DNA from: Oceanospirillaceae bacterium
GTDB lineage: Bacteria; Pseudomonadota; Gammaproteobacteria; Pseudomonadales; Balneatricaceae
DNA length: 64,000 bases
Assembly: GCA_013215505.1 (NCBI GenBank)
Contig: JABSQZ010000001.1
Coordinates: 476,033 to 540,032 of the forward strand
Reading direction: 5' to 3'
The translations under genes were made by a program, and so were the position numbers. This document shows positions 1 through 9,087 of this stretch, in pieces. Under the pieces are notes generated by a model. It was not told the DNA's origin. It did no database searches and was given only the letters and a program-made list of their open reading frames with translations. Each line of letters starts with the position of its first letter. Within the stretch, counting starts at the first letter, position 1.

Positions 1-1016
1 ATTCGCTCTTTCACTTCTTTTAGCCCAAAGTGATCAGCGTTTAGTATATCTTCAGCGCGTTTCATGTCGTGACGCAGTTTGGAACGCTTTGCCCAGGGCA
101 CTTGCAACATCCAATCGATGTAGCTGCGAACCACTGTTGCCTCTGCGGACATAGGAGACATCATCTTTAACTTATTAAATTCCGCCTGGGTTTTTTCATT
201 TGCCTCTTTGGGCATCCCCGCCTTATCAATTTTTTCTTTCAGTTCGTCTATATCGTTGCTGGCATTACCATCCAGATCCCCCAGCTCTTTTTGAATCGCT
301 TTCATTTGCTCATTCAAATAATATTCGCGCTGACTTTTTTCCATTTGTTTTTTAACGCGACCACGAATGCGTTTTTCAACTTCAACTAAATCGATTTCGA
401 CTTCCATCAGTGACATTAAATGCTCAAGGCGTTTACTGTCATCCAGCATTTCTAGAATCTTTTGCTTTTCCGGCAACTTCAATGACATGTGCGCGGCAAT
501 TGTATCTGCCAGACGACCAATTTCATCGATGTTTTGCAGTGAAGTGAGAACTTCTGAGGGGATTTTTTTATTTACTTGAACAAAGCGTTCAAACTGCTGA
601 AGGGCAGTACGTTTGTATATAGCACTCTCGGAGGTTGCCGACTGTTTAATATCCAGGGCTTGCAGTTTAGCCGTAAAGTACTGTTCACTCTCCATAACCT
701 CATCGACTTTGGCCCGATAGTCTCCCTCTACTAACACTTTAACTGTACCATCTGGCAATTTTAGCATTTGCAAAATACTGGCCACAGTGCCTACAGCAAA
801 GAGATCTTTGGCGTTGGGCTCATCATCGGCAGCTTTTCGCTGTGCCAGCAATAGAATTTCTTTACCACCTGCCATTGCCGCTTCCAGTGCTTCAATAGAC
901 TTTTCCCGGCCGACAAAAAGAGGGATCACCATGTGTGGGTAGACCACTACATCTCGCAAAGGGAGTACAGGCAATACTGATATTTCTTTAGTTTCGGACT
1001 CTTCAAACTGATCCAT
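1..1016 (-). CDS. lon: ATP-dependent protease Lon, N-terminal part (gene runs off the window)
   Basis: Reading the minus strand from 1016 gives about 338 codons of Lon protease, the cytosolic AAA+ serine protease that degrades misfolded and regulatory proteins. The start reads MDQFEESETKEISVLPVLPL, followed by RDVVVYPHMVIPLFVGREKS, the hallmark of the LON substrate-binding domain (about residues 10-205). The helical region follows, including YYLNEQMKAIQKELG. The window ends just before the expected Walker A motif, so the ATPase and protease domains lie outside. An in-frame ATG at 1037 would add seven residues; AGAGGA lies 10 nt before the 1016 start, so both starts are possible. The visible part looks intact. 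No clear heat-shock promoter was identified upstream. Confidence 0.95.
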   Translation of the reverse strand, partial: MDQFEESETKEISVLPVLPLRDVVVYPHMVIPLFVGREKSIEALEAAMAGGKEILLLAQRKAADDEPNAKDLFAVGTVASILQMLKLPDGTVKVLVEGDYRAKVDEVMESEQYFTAKLQALDIKQSATSESAIYKRTALQQFERFVQVNKKIPSEVLTSLQNIDEIGRLADTIAAHMSLKLPEKQKILEMLDDSKRLEHLMSLMEVEIDLVEVEKRIRGRVKKQMEKSQREYYLNEQMKAIQKELGDLDGNASNDIDELKEKIDKAGMPKEANEKTQAEFNKLKMMSPMSAEATVVRSYIDWMLQVPWAKRSKLRHDMKRAEDILNADHFGLKEVKER

Positions 1017-1271
1017 GATGATTATATCCTCTTGCATACACCCCACAAAGATGAAGAGGTGCGTAACATATTATAATTTCAATAAGTAACAGGGCTTATG
1101 ACAAAATTACTACCGCTGCTGCCGTCGAGCAACGCTAACCTGAAAATCCTAGTATAGGCAATGTTGTCAGTTTTCTATCTGATAAATGGAATTGTGCTTA
1201 ATTAAATATGGGGCTTGTATTCATGATTACAACAGTTCAGGATATTTTTATTACACTGTTTTAAACAGTGC

Positions 1272-1306
1272 TAGCTGGCAAATACGCTTCGTAGCTGAGC
1301 CAGCTG
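1272..1306 (-). terminator. Possible terminator downstream of nfuA
   Basis: An inverted repeat (TAGCTGGC at 1272-1279, GCCAGCTG at 1299-1306) lies about 20 bases after the nfuA stop on the minus strand. The loop is long and the T tract is weak, so this is only a candidate. Confidence 0.3.
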
Positions 1307-1326
1307 CAGCACAATTGATTCAGTGT

Positions 1327-1920
1327 TTAGCGATAATAAGCATTGGCTGTAACTGTGTGATCTGTTTCATCACGCACCCCAATCAATCCCTGCACTTTTT
1401 CCAATAAGGTTTTTTCTACCCCATCCTTTAATGTCATATCTACCGCACTGCAACCTTGACAGCCACCGCCGAATTTTAATATCGCCACGTGACCATTTTC
1501 TTCCTCGACTAAATCTACTAAGCTCACCTCCCCTCCATGAGAAGCTAATCCAGGGTTTATCTCCGTGTAGAGGATGTAATTAACTTGCTCTTCTAACGGG
1601 CTGTCTGAGGATACTTTAGGCACTTTGGCATTCGGTGCTTTAATCGTTAACTGCCCACCCATTCGATCTTCCGCGTAATCGACTGTCGCCTCTTCTAAAT
1701 AGGGCATGCTATTTTTTTCAAAGTAGAAACGCAGCCGTTTAAGCTCAAGTATTATATCATCTTCAATAATTTCGTCGGGCTTGCAGTATGCGAGGCATGT
1801 TTCAGCGTAGGGAGTGCCAGGTTGGGTGACAAACATACGGACGGAGATGCCTTCAACATCTTGTTTATCAAGTAAATCCGCCAAATAGATTTCAGCACTT
1901 TCGGTAACAGTTAAATTCAT
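1327..1920 (-). CDS. nfuA: Fe-S biogenesis protein NfuA
   Basis: A 197-residue protein, close to the usual NfuA length of about 190. NfuA carries 4Fe-4S clusters to apo-proteins in the cytosol. Residues 1 to about 100 form the degenerate A-type carrier (HesB-like) domain. The C-terminal Nfu domain holds the cluster-binding CxxC in [17 protein letters not shown] near residue 150. It is transcribed in the same direction as lon but separated from it by about 300 bases, so it is probably a single-gene unit. Nothing appears truncated. Confidence 0.96.
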   Translation of the reverse strand: MNLTVTESAEIYLADLLDKQDVEGISVRMFVTQPGTPYAETCLAYCKPDEIIEDDIILELKRLRFYFEKNSMPYLEEATVDYAEDRMGGQLTIKAPNAKVPKVSSDSPLEEQVNYILYTEINPGLASHGGEVSLVDLVEEENGHVAILKFGGGCQGCSAVDMTLKDGVEKTLLEKVQGLIGVRDETDHTVTANAYYR

Positions 1921-2514
1921 TTAAACACCTTTCGCAGTACGCCTATGCGCCCACAATACAATTCATATCATTGGTTACTATTATCACTGTCAAGTTGTGG
2001 CTCGCAGCGATATACATTTTGTCTGGGCCAGCTTACTTTTGTACTGGCTCAATAACAGCCAAATGCTCGCTCCAGAATACACTGAATATATACCCTAGTA
2101 AATCACTCAAGTATATTCTTTAGCTAATGAATACGCCAACAATTCAGCTGCGACTGTGTCTTACAGGGCCATCTGATGTCCGTGCACCCCACCCGGTGAT
2201 TTATCACCTGAAGAGCTCCTTATCATCCCGCGAGTATCGAATTGGCATGCTCCTAAACTAGAATGGGCGATTCGCTGCCCGGGAATCAATTAATCGATTT
2301 TATAGACTTCAAATCAATTGTCGGGAGTATTCACATATTTTTCACCTTGTTTAATAGGGGCAAAGTGGTAAAAATCAATTGCTCTGAGAAATTAAAAATT
2401 TCTCCCATTTGTCTACTCAAGACTCTGATTAGTCGAAGCTTCTGATATACTGTCGCTGAATCTAGCAAATACTTATAAAGCATCTCAACAGATCGCTTTT
2501 GGAGAGCACTTACG
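1921..2514. other. Intergenic region without a recognised gene
   Basis: About 590 bases between divergent nfuA and the antiporter gene. It should contain both promoters. Short open frames here have no family features and no convincing ribosome binding site. No RNA gene, repeat or clear hairpin was recognised. Confidence 0.6.
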
Positions 2515-3687
2515 TTGGCGGAACAATCTTTTGTATTTTCACTGTTTTTAATTTTTACCGGTGCCGCAGCACTCGCCTCAGTCGCTCTCTATACCCGACA
2601 ACCTCTGTTGGTCGCTTACATAGTACTTGGGGCACTGCTTGGACCCTATGGCTTTAGCCTCATTTCTGACACGACACTTTTACAAGACACTTCTCACGTC
2701 GGCATTATTTTCTTATTATTCTTGCTTGGTCTGGATATGCAACCCTCGCATTTAATCGCCATGTTAAAAAAAGCCAGTTCAGTCGCCATTGGCAGTTCTA
2801 TCGCATTTTTCAGTTTAGGCTTCGCAATCAGTTGGCTATTTGGGCTGAGCACTGTTGAATCAATCGTGATTGGCTTATCGATGATGTTTTCCAGCACTAT
2901 CATCGGCATTAAACTTTTACCCACCACAGTGCTGCACCATCGGCATATAGGAGAACTAGTTGTAGGTTTATTGTTACTTCAAGATATCATCGCCATTATT
3001 GTATTAATCATCCTCTACGCCAACCAAGGCAACACAGATCCAGATATCATTTCAATGCTAAGCCCGTTGATTGCCATGCCACTGTTAACTTATGCCGCTT
3101 TCAAAATGATCAAATACGTCATTTTGCCACTGATACAACGCTTTGATAAATTCCATGAATATATTTTCTTACTGGCTATTGGCTGGTGTTTAGGCATGGC
3201 GGAGGGCGCTCAAGTGGTTGGCTTGTCTGCGGAAATGGGAGCCTTTATCGCTGGGGTTTCACTGGCATCTAGCCCTATATCGCAGTACATTGCCACCCAT
3301 TTAAAACCGCTGCGTGATTTCTTTTTGATTTTATTCTTCTTCTCTATTGGCGCCAGCTTTGACCTGGGGTTAGTCAGCGAGATAGCGCTGCCGGCAATCG
3401 TCATGGCCCTGGTGGTGATTAGCTTAAAACCAGTCATTTTCCGTTTCTTTTTACTGCGTATTAATGAGCAGGGATCTATGGCCTGGGAAGTAGGTTTCAG
3501 GTTGGGGCAAACCAGTGAGTTTTCACTATTAATTGCCTATGTTGCCGCGAGCTCGGCCATGATAGGGGTGAACGCCTCACATATTATTCAAGCCACCGCT
3601 ATTTTGACTTTCTTATTCTCATCTTACATTGTGCTACTCAATTATCCCTCGCCTATAGCCATTAAAGACCACCTGCGCAGAGATTAG
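2515..3687 (+). CDS. Monovalent cation:proton antiporter, CPA2/KefB type
   Basis: A 390-residue integral membrane protein with about 12 hydrophobic segments, matching the Na+/H+ exchanger fold of the CPA2 family (KefB/KefC/GerN-like). Family-like stretches include QPLLVAYIVLGALLGPYG in the first helices, FLLFLLGLDM, and GLSAEMGAFIAGVSLASSP. It stops after the transport domain: no C-terminal TrkA-N (RCK) domain is present, unlike full-length KefB/KefC (about 600 residues). Glutathione or NAD gating through such a domain is therefore not expected. The start is TTG at 2515, supported by GGAGAG at 2501-2506. Ion specificity cannot be read from the sequence. Confidence 0.85.
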   Translation: MAEQSFVFSLFLIFTGAAALASVALYTRQPLLVAYIVLGALLGPYGFSLISDTTLLQDTSHVGIIFLLFLLGLDMQPSHLIAMLKKASSVAIGSSIAFFSLGFAISWLFGLSTVESIVIGLSMMFSSTIIGIKLLPTTVLHHRHIGELVVGLLLLQDIIAIIVLIILYANQGNTDPDIISMLSPLIAMPLLTYAAFKMIKYVILPLIQRFDKFHEYIFLLAIGWCLGMAEGAQVVGLSAEMGAFIAGVSLASSPISQYIATHLKPLRDFFLILFFFSIGASFDLGLVSEIALPAIVMALVVISLKPVIFRFFLLRINEQGSMAWEVGFRLGQTSEFSLLIAYVAASSAMIGVNASHIIQATAILTFLFSSYIVLLNYPSPIAIKDHLRRD

Positions 3688-3740
3688 TGGCACAGGCACG
3701 CAGATAAAGAGACCTATAAATAGTGGCGCAAATAGCTGCA

Positions 3741-3764
3741 CTGCAAAAAGTTACAATTTTGCAG
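3741..3764. terminator. Probable bidirectional terminator hairpin
   Basis: CTGCAAAA (3741-3748) and TTTTGCAG (3757-3764) form a perfect 8-bp stem with an 8-nt loop between the convergent antiporter and DUF2835 genes. Confidence 0.5.
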
Positions 3765-3784
3765 TAAAAGTAGCGACTCAGATA

Positions 3785-4003
3785 CTAGTGTCGAGAGATA
3801 GATTGAAACTTGCCTTTGCTATCGAAATAGATACAAAAACTACCGTTTATTCCCGAGTGCAGTAAAAATGGCTTTAAAATATTGGCCGGAAACTGAATAC
3901 TGCGACCGTCTCGAGAGACAGTGCTGACCATACAGCTAGGTTGTTGATACTGTTTTAAATACTCATCGCTGGAAATACGAATATCAATGACAATATTTTG
4001 CAT
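3785..4003 (-). CDS. DUF2835 family protein
   Basis: A 72-residue protein matching the small DUF2835 family of gammaproteobacteria: an N-terminal strand (VIDIRISSDEYL), then DGRSIQFPANILKPFLLHSG and a C-terminal GKFQSI motif. The function of the family is unknown. It precedes the antiporter terminator in convergent orientation and lies downstream of mtnN on the same strand, with a 93-base gap. Confidence 0.85.
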   Translation of the reverse strand: MQNIVIDIRISSDEYLKQYQQPSCMVSTVSRDGRSIQFPANILKPFLLHSGINGSFCIYFDSKGKFQSISRH

Positions 4004-4096
4004 GTTCTAAATTTGCCTAAATTTGCTAAAGAAAGAGAGCTCAAGTAAAGCTCTCCCTATACTACTAATCAATCATAGCGCTTTACAAAATGCGCG

Positions 4097-4852
4097 TTAC
4101 TTTAGTTGGGCAGCCAATTTAACAATGATCGCCCTGACCATATTGGCCGAATGAGTAGAAGCGGTTTCTATAAAGTCTGCAAATGACAAGTTGGAAGATT
4201 TTCCGGCGATATCAGAGAGCGCACGCACAACCAGAAAGGGAGTACCAAACAAAAAGCAAGTCTGGGCAATAGCTGCCGCCTCCATCTCCACCGCTTTCAC
4301 TGCTGGAAAAGCCAGTTTAATAGCGGCTACTTTTGCCGGATCACTCATAAAAGTATCACCCGTGGCAATTACACCACGCACAGTTTTAGCATTGGCGACG
4401 GATTCGATACATTGAGCGGCCATTTCAGCGAGCAATTCATCGGGTATATAAGTCGCTGGCATTCTAGCCATTTGCCCCAATTCATAACCAAAGGCGGTAA
4501 CATCCACATCGTGGTGCAGCAACTCTGAGGAAATCACGATATCTCCCACATCCAAGCTGTTGTCGCAACCACCCGCCGAACCCGTATTGATGATGCAATC
4601 GGGGGCAAAAGTTTGTAGCATTAACGCAGTGCTTACCGATGAGTTTACTTTGCCTATACCCGATTGTAACAAGACTACTTCAATATTGTCTAAAGAGCCT
4701 GTATACAGATCAAAACCCGCTAACTTGTGGTCTTTACGATTTTCCAAACTGTCTCGCAAGATTTCAATCTCTTGCTCCATTGCGCCTATTATACCTACTT
4801 TAATGCTGTTATTTTCGGCTAGTACTTTTGAGAGAAGTCGCATTTCTGCCAT
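4097..4852 (-). CDS. mtnN: 5'-methylthioadenosine/S-adenosylhomocysteine nucleosidase
   Basis: A 251-residue cytosolic enzyme that hydrolyses MTA and SAH (and 5'-deoxyadenosine) to adenine plus the thioribosyl sugar, in methyl-cycle recycling and upstream of LuxS-type pathways. The core begins VGIIGAMEQEIEILRD as in MtnN/Pfs. The phosphorylase-family features NTGSAGG and GDTFMSD, the substrate-binding VEMEAAAIAQTC and the catalytic region RALSDIAG are present. The protein has about 18 residues in front of the usual start; no alternative ATG lies closer to the core than Met4, so the extension may be real or a rare start codon is used. Confidence 0.94.
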   Translation of the reverse strand: MAEMRLLSKVLAENNSIKVGIIGAMEQEIEILRDSLENRKDHKLAGFDLYTGSLDNIEVVLLQSGIGKVNSSVSTALMLQTFAPDCIINTGSAGGCDNSLDVGDIVISSELLHHDVDVTAFGYELGQMARMPATYIPDELLAEMAAQCIESVANAKTVRGVIATGDTFMSDPAKVAAIKLAFPAVKAVEMEAAAIAQTCFLFGTPFLVVRALSDIAGKSSNLSFADFIETASTHSANMVRAIIVKLAAQLK

Positions 4853-5090
4853 CAGGTTATACTCTTATACTTAGTTTCATTTTATTTAAAAACACAAGAT
4901 TGATCTGCGCCAGAGAATACGCAATTTCAGCGCACAATAAAACCGCATAGCCCCGGAAACTGTAAGAATAGTGCAATATTTGGCAGTGGGCTGGTTTATT
5001 GTGTTCAACAGCCACTCAGGGGAGCGCCCTTCCCTTTGAAGTATTGCTTTACACTGCAGCAGTAACACCATCGCGTGCAAACCTGAACTT

Positions 5091-5834
5091 TCAAATATTA
5101 CAGAATTCCGACCAGCCAAACTTCTCAAAGAGCACCTGTACCTCTGCAGATAAAGGCGCTTTGAGCAGCATAGTTTCGCCACTACTTGGGTGGCTAAAGC
5201 GCAGAGACGTCGCCATCAGCAGCAGGCGATTAAGCTGAAAATGCTCTCTGAGCAGTCTATTGTGACGCCCCTCACCGTAATTGGTATCTCCGACTATCGG
5301 ACACAGAATATGCTTGAAGTGGCGCCGCAATTGATGTTTACGGCCGGTCTCAGGCATAGCCTTTAGCAGCGAATAACGTGCCGATGGCCATTTGCCGACT
5401 GCAATCGGCAGCTCAACCACGGCCATGCGCTGATATGCGGTAACAGCTGTCTGCGGCTCTTTATCATCTCGAGCAAAGGGCTCAGCTTTCTTATCGTGCT
5501 GATACTTTAGCGGATGATCGATCAGACCACTTTCCGGTGCATAGCCACGCACTACACATAAGTAGCTTTTTTCGACTTTATGTTTTGCAAAGTCATCACT
5601 TAAGCGCTGGGCTGCAAATTTATTTTTTGCTACCAGCAACACTCCTGAAGTTGCGCGGTCTAATCTGTGCACAGTGTAGACAGTTGCTCCGCCTAAATAG
5701 GTTTTTATCATCGAAGCTAAATTTTCAGTACCTTTGGCTGTCAACCAACTGGGGTGCACTAACAATCCGGCGGGTTTATTAACGGCTAATAGGTCATCGT
5801 CTTGAAAAAGGATCTCTAGAGGAAGTGTGCTCAA
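5091..5834 (-). CDS. truC: tRNA pseudouridine(65) synthase TruC
   Basis: A 247-residue RluA-family pseudouridine synthase. The catalytic motif HRLDRATSGVLLVAKN (about residues 56-71) contains the essential Asp. The tail motif GRKHQLRRHFKHILCPIVGD and the overall length match TruC, which modifies U65 of certain tRNAs, rather than RluA/C/D. No S4 domain is present. The first residues (LEILFQDDDLLAVNKPAGLL) are the family's standard N-terminus, which fixes the start. Divergent from the BI-1 gene with an 81-base promoter gap. Confidence 0.92.
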   Translation of the reverse strand: MSTLPLEILFQDDDLLAVNKPAGLLVHPSWLTAKGTENLASMIKTYLGGATVYTVHRLDRATSGVLLVAKNKFAAQRLSDDFAKHKVEKSYLCVVRGYAPESGLIDHPLKYQHDKKAEPFARDDKEPQTAVTAYQRMAVVELPIAVGKWPSARYSLLKAMPETGRKHQLRRHFKHILCPIVGDTNYGEGRHNRLLREHFQLNRLLLMATSLRFSHPSSGETMLLKAPLSAEVQVLFEKFGWSEFCNI

Positions 5835-5915
5835 TTGGCTATAAACCTTGAATTATTTATAAAAGTCGCCATTATAGCTTTAATTAGGATTTAAAATTAC
5901 ATACCGAGGATATTT

Positions 5916-6599
5916 ATGAACAATGTAAATGCGGTCGCGTCTCGCTCTGAACAGTCGATACTGCAGACCAATAAAGTTATTCGTAACACATACATGCTGT
6001 TAGCAATGACTTTAGTCGTGAGTGCTATTGCTGCCAGTATTTCTGTTGCCATGAACATCACTAATCCTATCGTCTATTTCGGTAGTTTTATCGGTGGCTT
6101 CATCATGCTCTATATCATCAACAAAAACCAAAACAGCGTTATAGCGCTGCCACTTACCTTTCTTTTCACTGCACTGTTAGGTTTCGGCATCGGCCCCATC
6201 CTGAATAGCTACTTGGCGATGAGTAATGGTGGCGAAATAGTAATGACCGCCATGAGCATGACGGCACTCACTTTTGTCGGTCTATCTGCTTACGTATTGA
6301 CCAGCAAAAAAGACTTCAGCTTTATGGGCGGGTTTTTAGCGGCTGGTATGGTGGTCGTTCTGATTACTATGGTTGCGCTTTTTGTACTACCTATGTTTGG
6401 CATACACATTGCCGGCCTGCACTTAGCATACTCTGCAGCAGTGGTATTACTGATGGCGGGTTTCATTTTATACGATACCAGTAACATCGTTAACGGCCAC
6501 TACCAAAACTACGTCATGGCTACAGTAGGCCTGTACTTGAACATCTTCAATATGTTCATTCACATGCTGACTTTAGTTGGCTTCTTAAGCGACGACTAA
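5916..6599 (+). CDS. Bax inhibitor-1/YccA family membrane protein
   Basis: A 227-residue inner membrane protein with seven predicted hydrophobic segments. It resembles YccA/YbhL of the BI-1 family (TMBIM), which in bacteria modulates FtsH proteolysis or acts as a pH-sensitive calcium leak. The N-terminal NKVIRNTYMLLAMTLVVSA and the C-terminal LYDTSNIVNGHYQNYVMAT (with the Asp conserved in the family) are typical. GAGGATATTTATG gives a strong ribosome binding site at the start. A hairpin terminator follows. Confidence 0.9.
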   Translation: MNNVNAVASRSEQSILQTNKVIRNTYMLLAMTLVVSAIAASISVAMNITNPIVYFGSFIGGFIMLYIINKNQNSVIALPLTFLFTALLGFGIGPILNSYLAMSNGGEIVMTAMSMTALTFVGLSAYVLTSKKDFSFMGGFLAAGMVVVLITMVALFVLPMFGIHIAGLHLAYSAAVVLLMAGFILYDTSNIVNGHYQNYVMATVGLYLNIFNMFIHMLTLVGFLSDD

Positions 6600-6617
6600 T
6601 AGCTGACAGCCTCCACC

Positions 6618-6648
6618 GACGCCCCGCTATCTCTGATACCGGGGCGTC
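6618..6648 (+). terminator. Terminator after the BI-1 family gene
   Basis: GACGCCCCG (6618-6626) pairs perfectly with CGGGGCGTC (6640-6648), followed by a short T-rich stretch. It separates this gene from the tus operon. Confidence 0.7.
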
Positions 6649-6701
6649 ATTGTTTATGGCACTATCTGGCCATTAGATTTACCTGCAGGCTTGCTAAATA
6701 G

Positions 6702-7094
6702 ATGATTATCTCACTGTTAATCTACGCATCACAAAACTCTGGCCAAGCGGAACAGACAGCGTTACGTTTTACCCGCAGCGCCCTTGCACAAGGGCACAAG
6801 ATCCACAGAGTGTTTTTCTATGGAGAGACGGTCAGCGGTATCTCCAGCTTGAAAGTCATCCCCAGAGATGAGATTGACATCACCGGGCAGTGGCTGGACC
6901 TGGCTGAGTCTGATGACCTTGATCTGGTGGTCTGTATTGCCGCCGCTGTACGCCGGGGAGTCTTAGATCAGCAAGAGTGTGACCGACATAACCGAGTTGC
7001 GGCAAATTTAGTTGCGGGCTTTAATCTATCGGGCCTGGGGCAACTCGCAGATGCGATTCTCAGCTCTGATCGCCTTCTGACCTTTGGTAATTAA
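6702..7094 (+). CDS. tusD: Sulfurtransferase TusD
   Basis: A 130-residue DsrE-like protein. TusBCD relays persulfide sulfur from TusA to TusE for 2-thiolation of U34 in tRNA (mnm5s2U). The conserved cysteine carrying the persulfide is in VVCIAAAVRRGV, in the TusD/DsrE position; TusC and TusB follow immediately. First gene of a tight tusD-tusC-tusB-tusE cluster (6-nt gap, 1-nt overlap, 3-nt gap), so the four are almost certainly co-transcribed. Confidence 0.93.
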   Translation: MIISLLIYASQNSGQAEQTALRFTRSALAQGHKIHRVFFYGETVSGISSLKVIPRDEIDITGQWLDLAESDDLDLVVCIAAAVRRGVLDQQECDRHNRVAANLVAGFNLSGLGQLADAILSSDRLLTFGN

Positions 7095-7100
7095 GCACCT

Positions 7101-7463
7101 ATGGCCGATAAAAAATTATTACTTATTTTTCGCAACCCGCCCTTTAGCGACAGCAGCAACAAAGATACATTAGATATTGCGCTGGCGTGCTCGGCATTTG
7201 ACATACCTGTGAGTCTACTTTTTTTGCACGATGCGGTCCTGCAATTAATAAAGGGACAACAGAGCCAGGCACTGCAACAGAAAAACTTGATCAACACATT
7301 CAAGGCACTGGCGATGTACGACATTGACCAGCTGTTTCTGCTGGAAAGTGATTTACGGCGTTTTGCCTTGAGCACTGCAGATTTAACGGTCAATTGCCAG
7401 GCAATCTCCGAAAGCGAGATGGCTACACTTATTCGTCAATTTGATACGGTTATCAATTTATAA
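7101..7463 (+). CDS. tusC: Sulfurtransferase complex subunit TusC
   Basis: A 120-residue DsrF-like protein. The start KKLLLIFRNPPFSDSSNKDT and the segment DTLDIALACSAFDIPVSLLF are TusC hallmarks. It is a structural subunit of the TusBCD heterohexamer in the cytosol. Its last base overlaps the first base of tusB, as expected for a translationally coupled operon. Confidence 0.93.
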   Translation: MADKKLLLIFRNPPFSDSSNKDTLDIALACSAFDIPVSLLFLHDAVLQLIKGQQSQALQQKNLINTFKALAMYDIDQLFLLESDLRRFALSTADLTVNCQAISESEMATLIRQFDTVINL

Positions 7464-7771
7464 TGTCAGATTCTATTTTTGAAACTTTACACATTATCAA
7501 CAAAACCTCTAGTCATACTGCCCTGTACGCAGATTGTTTTAATACACTGCTGCCAGGGGATGCCATTGTGCTGATTGAAAGCGGCGTGTTTAGCGCCTGC
7601 GGTCAACAAGCCAACGATCTTCTAAAGCTGCAAGTGCCGCTGTACGCCCTGGTCATCGACATTCAAGCCAGGGGCATAGCTGATAGCATAAATTCACAGG
7701 TGAGTTGCATTGATGACGACACTTTCGTCAGCTTGGCCTGCCAGTATAAAAAATCAATTAGTTGGTTTTAG
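7463..7771 (+). CDS. tusB: Sulfurtransferase complex subunit TusB
   Basis: A 102-residue DsrH-like protein starting MSDSIFETLHIINKTSS and containing PGDAIVLIESGVFSA, matching TusB. Third subunit of the TusBCD complex. It overlaps tusC by one base and ends 3 bases before tusE. Confidence 0.9.
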   Translation: MSDSIFETLHIINKTSSHTALYADCFNTLLPGDAIVLIESGVFSACGQQANDLLKLQVPLYALVIDIQARGIADSINSQVSCIDDDTFVSLACQYKKSISWF

Positions 7772-7774
7772 ACA

Positions 7775-8101
7775 ATGAACAGAGATAAATTACTTTCGCT
7801 ATTAGATAACGAGGGGTATTTACTGGATTTATCAAGCTGGACCAAATCCCTTGCTGCAGAGCTTGCAGAGCTAGACAACTTCGAGCTTACAGATCAACAT
7901 TGGGAAGTAATAGAAACGGTTCGAGCGTTTTATCTGGCCTACGAAATTTCTCCCTCTATGCGCCCCCTGGTTAAAGCGATGGCTATTAAGTACGGCCCGG
8001 ATAAAGGTAAAAGCATCTATCTGATGAAACTTTTTTCCGACAGCCCACCTAAACAGGCGGCCCGATACGCTGGTCTGCCAAAGCCCTTGAACTGCCTGTA
8101 G
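7775..8101 (+). CDS. tusE: TusE/DsrC family sulfur-relay protein
   Basis: A 108-residue DsrC-fold protein that accepts sulfur from TusBCD and passes it to MnmA on tRNA. The body contains DNEGYLLDLSSWTKSLAAEL and IETVRAFYLAYEISPSMRPL. The tail GLPKPLNCL has the penultimate conserved Cys. The second Cys that true dissimilatory DsrC proteins carry about ten residues earlier is absent (position within PPKQAARYA), which supports TusE and tRNA thiolation rather than sulfur oxidation. No dsrAB genes are visible. Confidence 0.9.
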   Translation: MNRDKLLSLLDNEGYLLDLSSWTKSLAAELAELDNFELTDQHWEVIETVRAFYLAYEISPSMRPLVKAMAIKYGPDKGKSIYLMKLFSDSPPKQAARYAGLPKPLNCL

Positions 8102-8179
8102 TTAAGCCATAGAATCAGAAGCTTTACCGATTTTGGCTGATTTTCTGCTGATAGAGGCAATTTTAATTTGAGGTAACTT

Positions 8180-9061
8180 ATGATTATCGCTTTCTTAGGG
8201 ACCGGCCTAATGGGCCAGCCTATGGCCAGCAACCTACTAAAAGCTGGTTTCTCAGTGAATGTCTACAATAGAAGCCTGCATAAGACCAGTGCTCTTGCAC
8301 AGCTTGGTGCAAGTATTTTCCCGAACCCAGCTGCAGCACTAAAAAATGCCGGGATTATCATTACCATGCTCGACAGCGCCCAGACGCAAGAACGGGTACT
8401 GTTCAATCAAGCAACGTTATCCCAGTGCCTGCCGGGCAGTTTGATTATCGATATGGCATCTATCGCCCCCGATAACGCCAGACAACACGCACGGCTAGCG
8501 GGAGAGCATCAACTTAGATACATAGACGCGCCTGTATCAGGCGGCACCAGAGGTGCACAAGAGGGAACTTTAGTGATCATGGCCGGCGCCAGTAAGTCCG
8601 ACCTGCTAAATGCCAAAGCTATTTTTGCCGTGCTGGGCAGCAAAACTATCCATATCGGCCCGGTGGGCACCGGACAAATTGCCAAGTGCGCCAACCAGGC
8701 TATCGTCGCTGTTACTATAGGCGCTGTCAGTGAGGCACTTTTGTTAGCGGCCAAAGGGGGTGCTGATGTAAAGGCAGTCAGAGAGGCTCTGATGGGAGGC
8801 TTTGCCAGCAGTAAAGTACTGGATCAACATGGCCAGCGGATGATCGAACGAAATTTCACCCCTGGGGGTACAGCCAAAGTGCAGCTAAAAGATTTAAATA
8901 ACATTTGCGCTTTCGCCAGCACACATAATTTACAGTTACCCCTGACTGAATTGGTACAATCTCAATACCAACAGTTAGTTAGCGGCGGCAGCCAAGATCT
9001 TGACCACAGTGCCCTACTGTTATGGCTAGAGTCGTTGAACCATACAACAATAACGCTTTAG
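8180..9061 (+). CDS. 2-hydroxy-3-oxopropionate (tartronate semialdehyde) reductase family
   Basis: A 293-residue beta-hydroxyacid dehydrogenase. The N-terminal Rossmann motif FLGTGLMGQPMASNLLKAGF binds NAD(P)H. DAPVSGGTRGAQEGTLVIMA is the substrate-binding signature, and the catalytic Lys lies in VGTGQIAKCANQ. The length and the adjacent hydroxypyruvate isomerase favour GarR/GlxR, which reduces tartronate semialdehyde to glycerate in glyoxylate assimilation. 3-hydroxyisobutyrate dehydrogenase is the main alternative. The start is supported by GAGGTAACTTATG. The next gene begins 26 bases downstream. Confidence 0.85.
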   Translation: MIIAFLGTGLMGQPMASNLLKAGFSVNVYNRSLHKTSALAQLGASIFPNPAAALKNAGIIITMLDSAQTQERVLFNQATLSQCLPGSLIIDMASIAPDNARQHARLAGEHQLRYIDAPVSGGTRGAQEGTLVIMAGASKSDLLNAKAIFAVLGSKTIHIGPVGTGQIAKCANQAIVAVTIGAVSEALLLAAKGGADVKAVREALMGGFASSKVLDQHGQRMIERNFTPGGTAKVQLKDLNNICAFASTHNLQLPLTELVQSQYQQLVSGGSQDLDHSALLLWLESLNHTTITL

Positions 9062-9087
9062 CATTCGTATACTAAGAGCGAAGAGGA

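Noticed and set aside
2263..2445. 60-codon open frame before the antiporter gene
   Set aside because: AT-rich, no ribosome binding site, no similarity recognised; likely part of the promoter region.
7775..8101. DsrC of dissimilatory sulfur metabolism
   Set aside because: Only the penultimate Cys is present and no dsrAB genes are nearby, so TusE is the better call.
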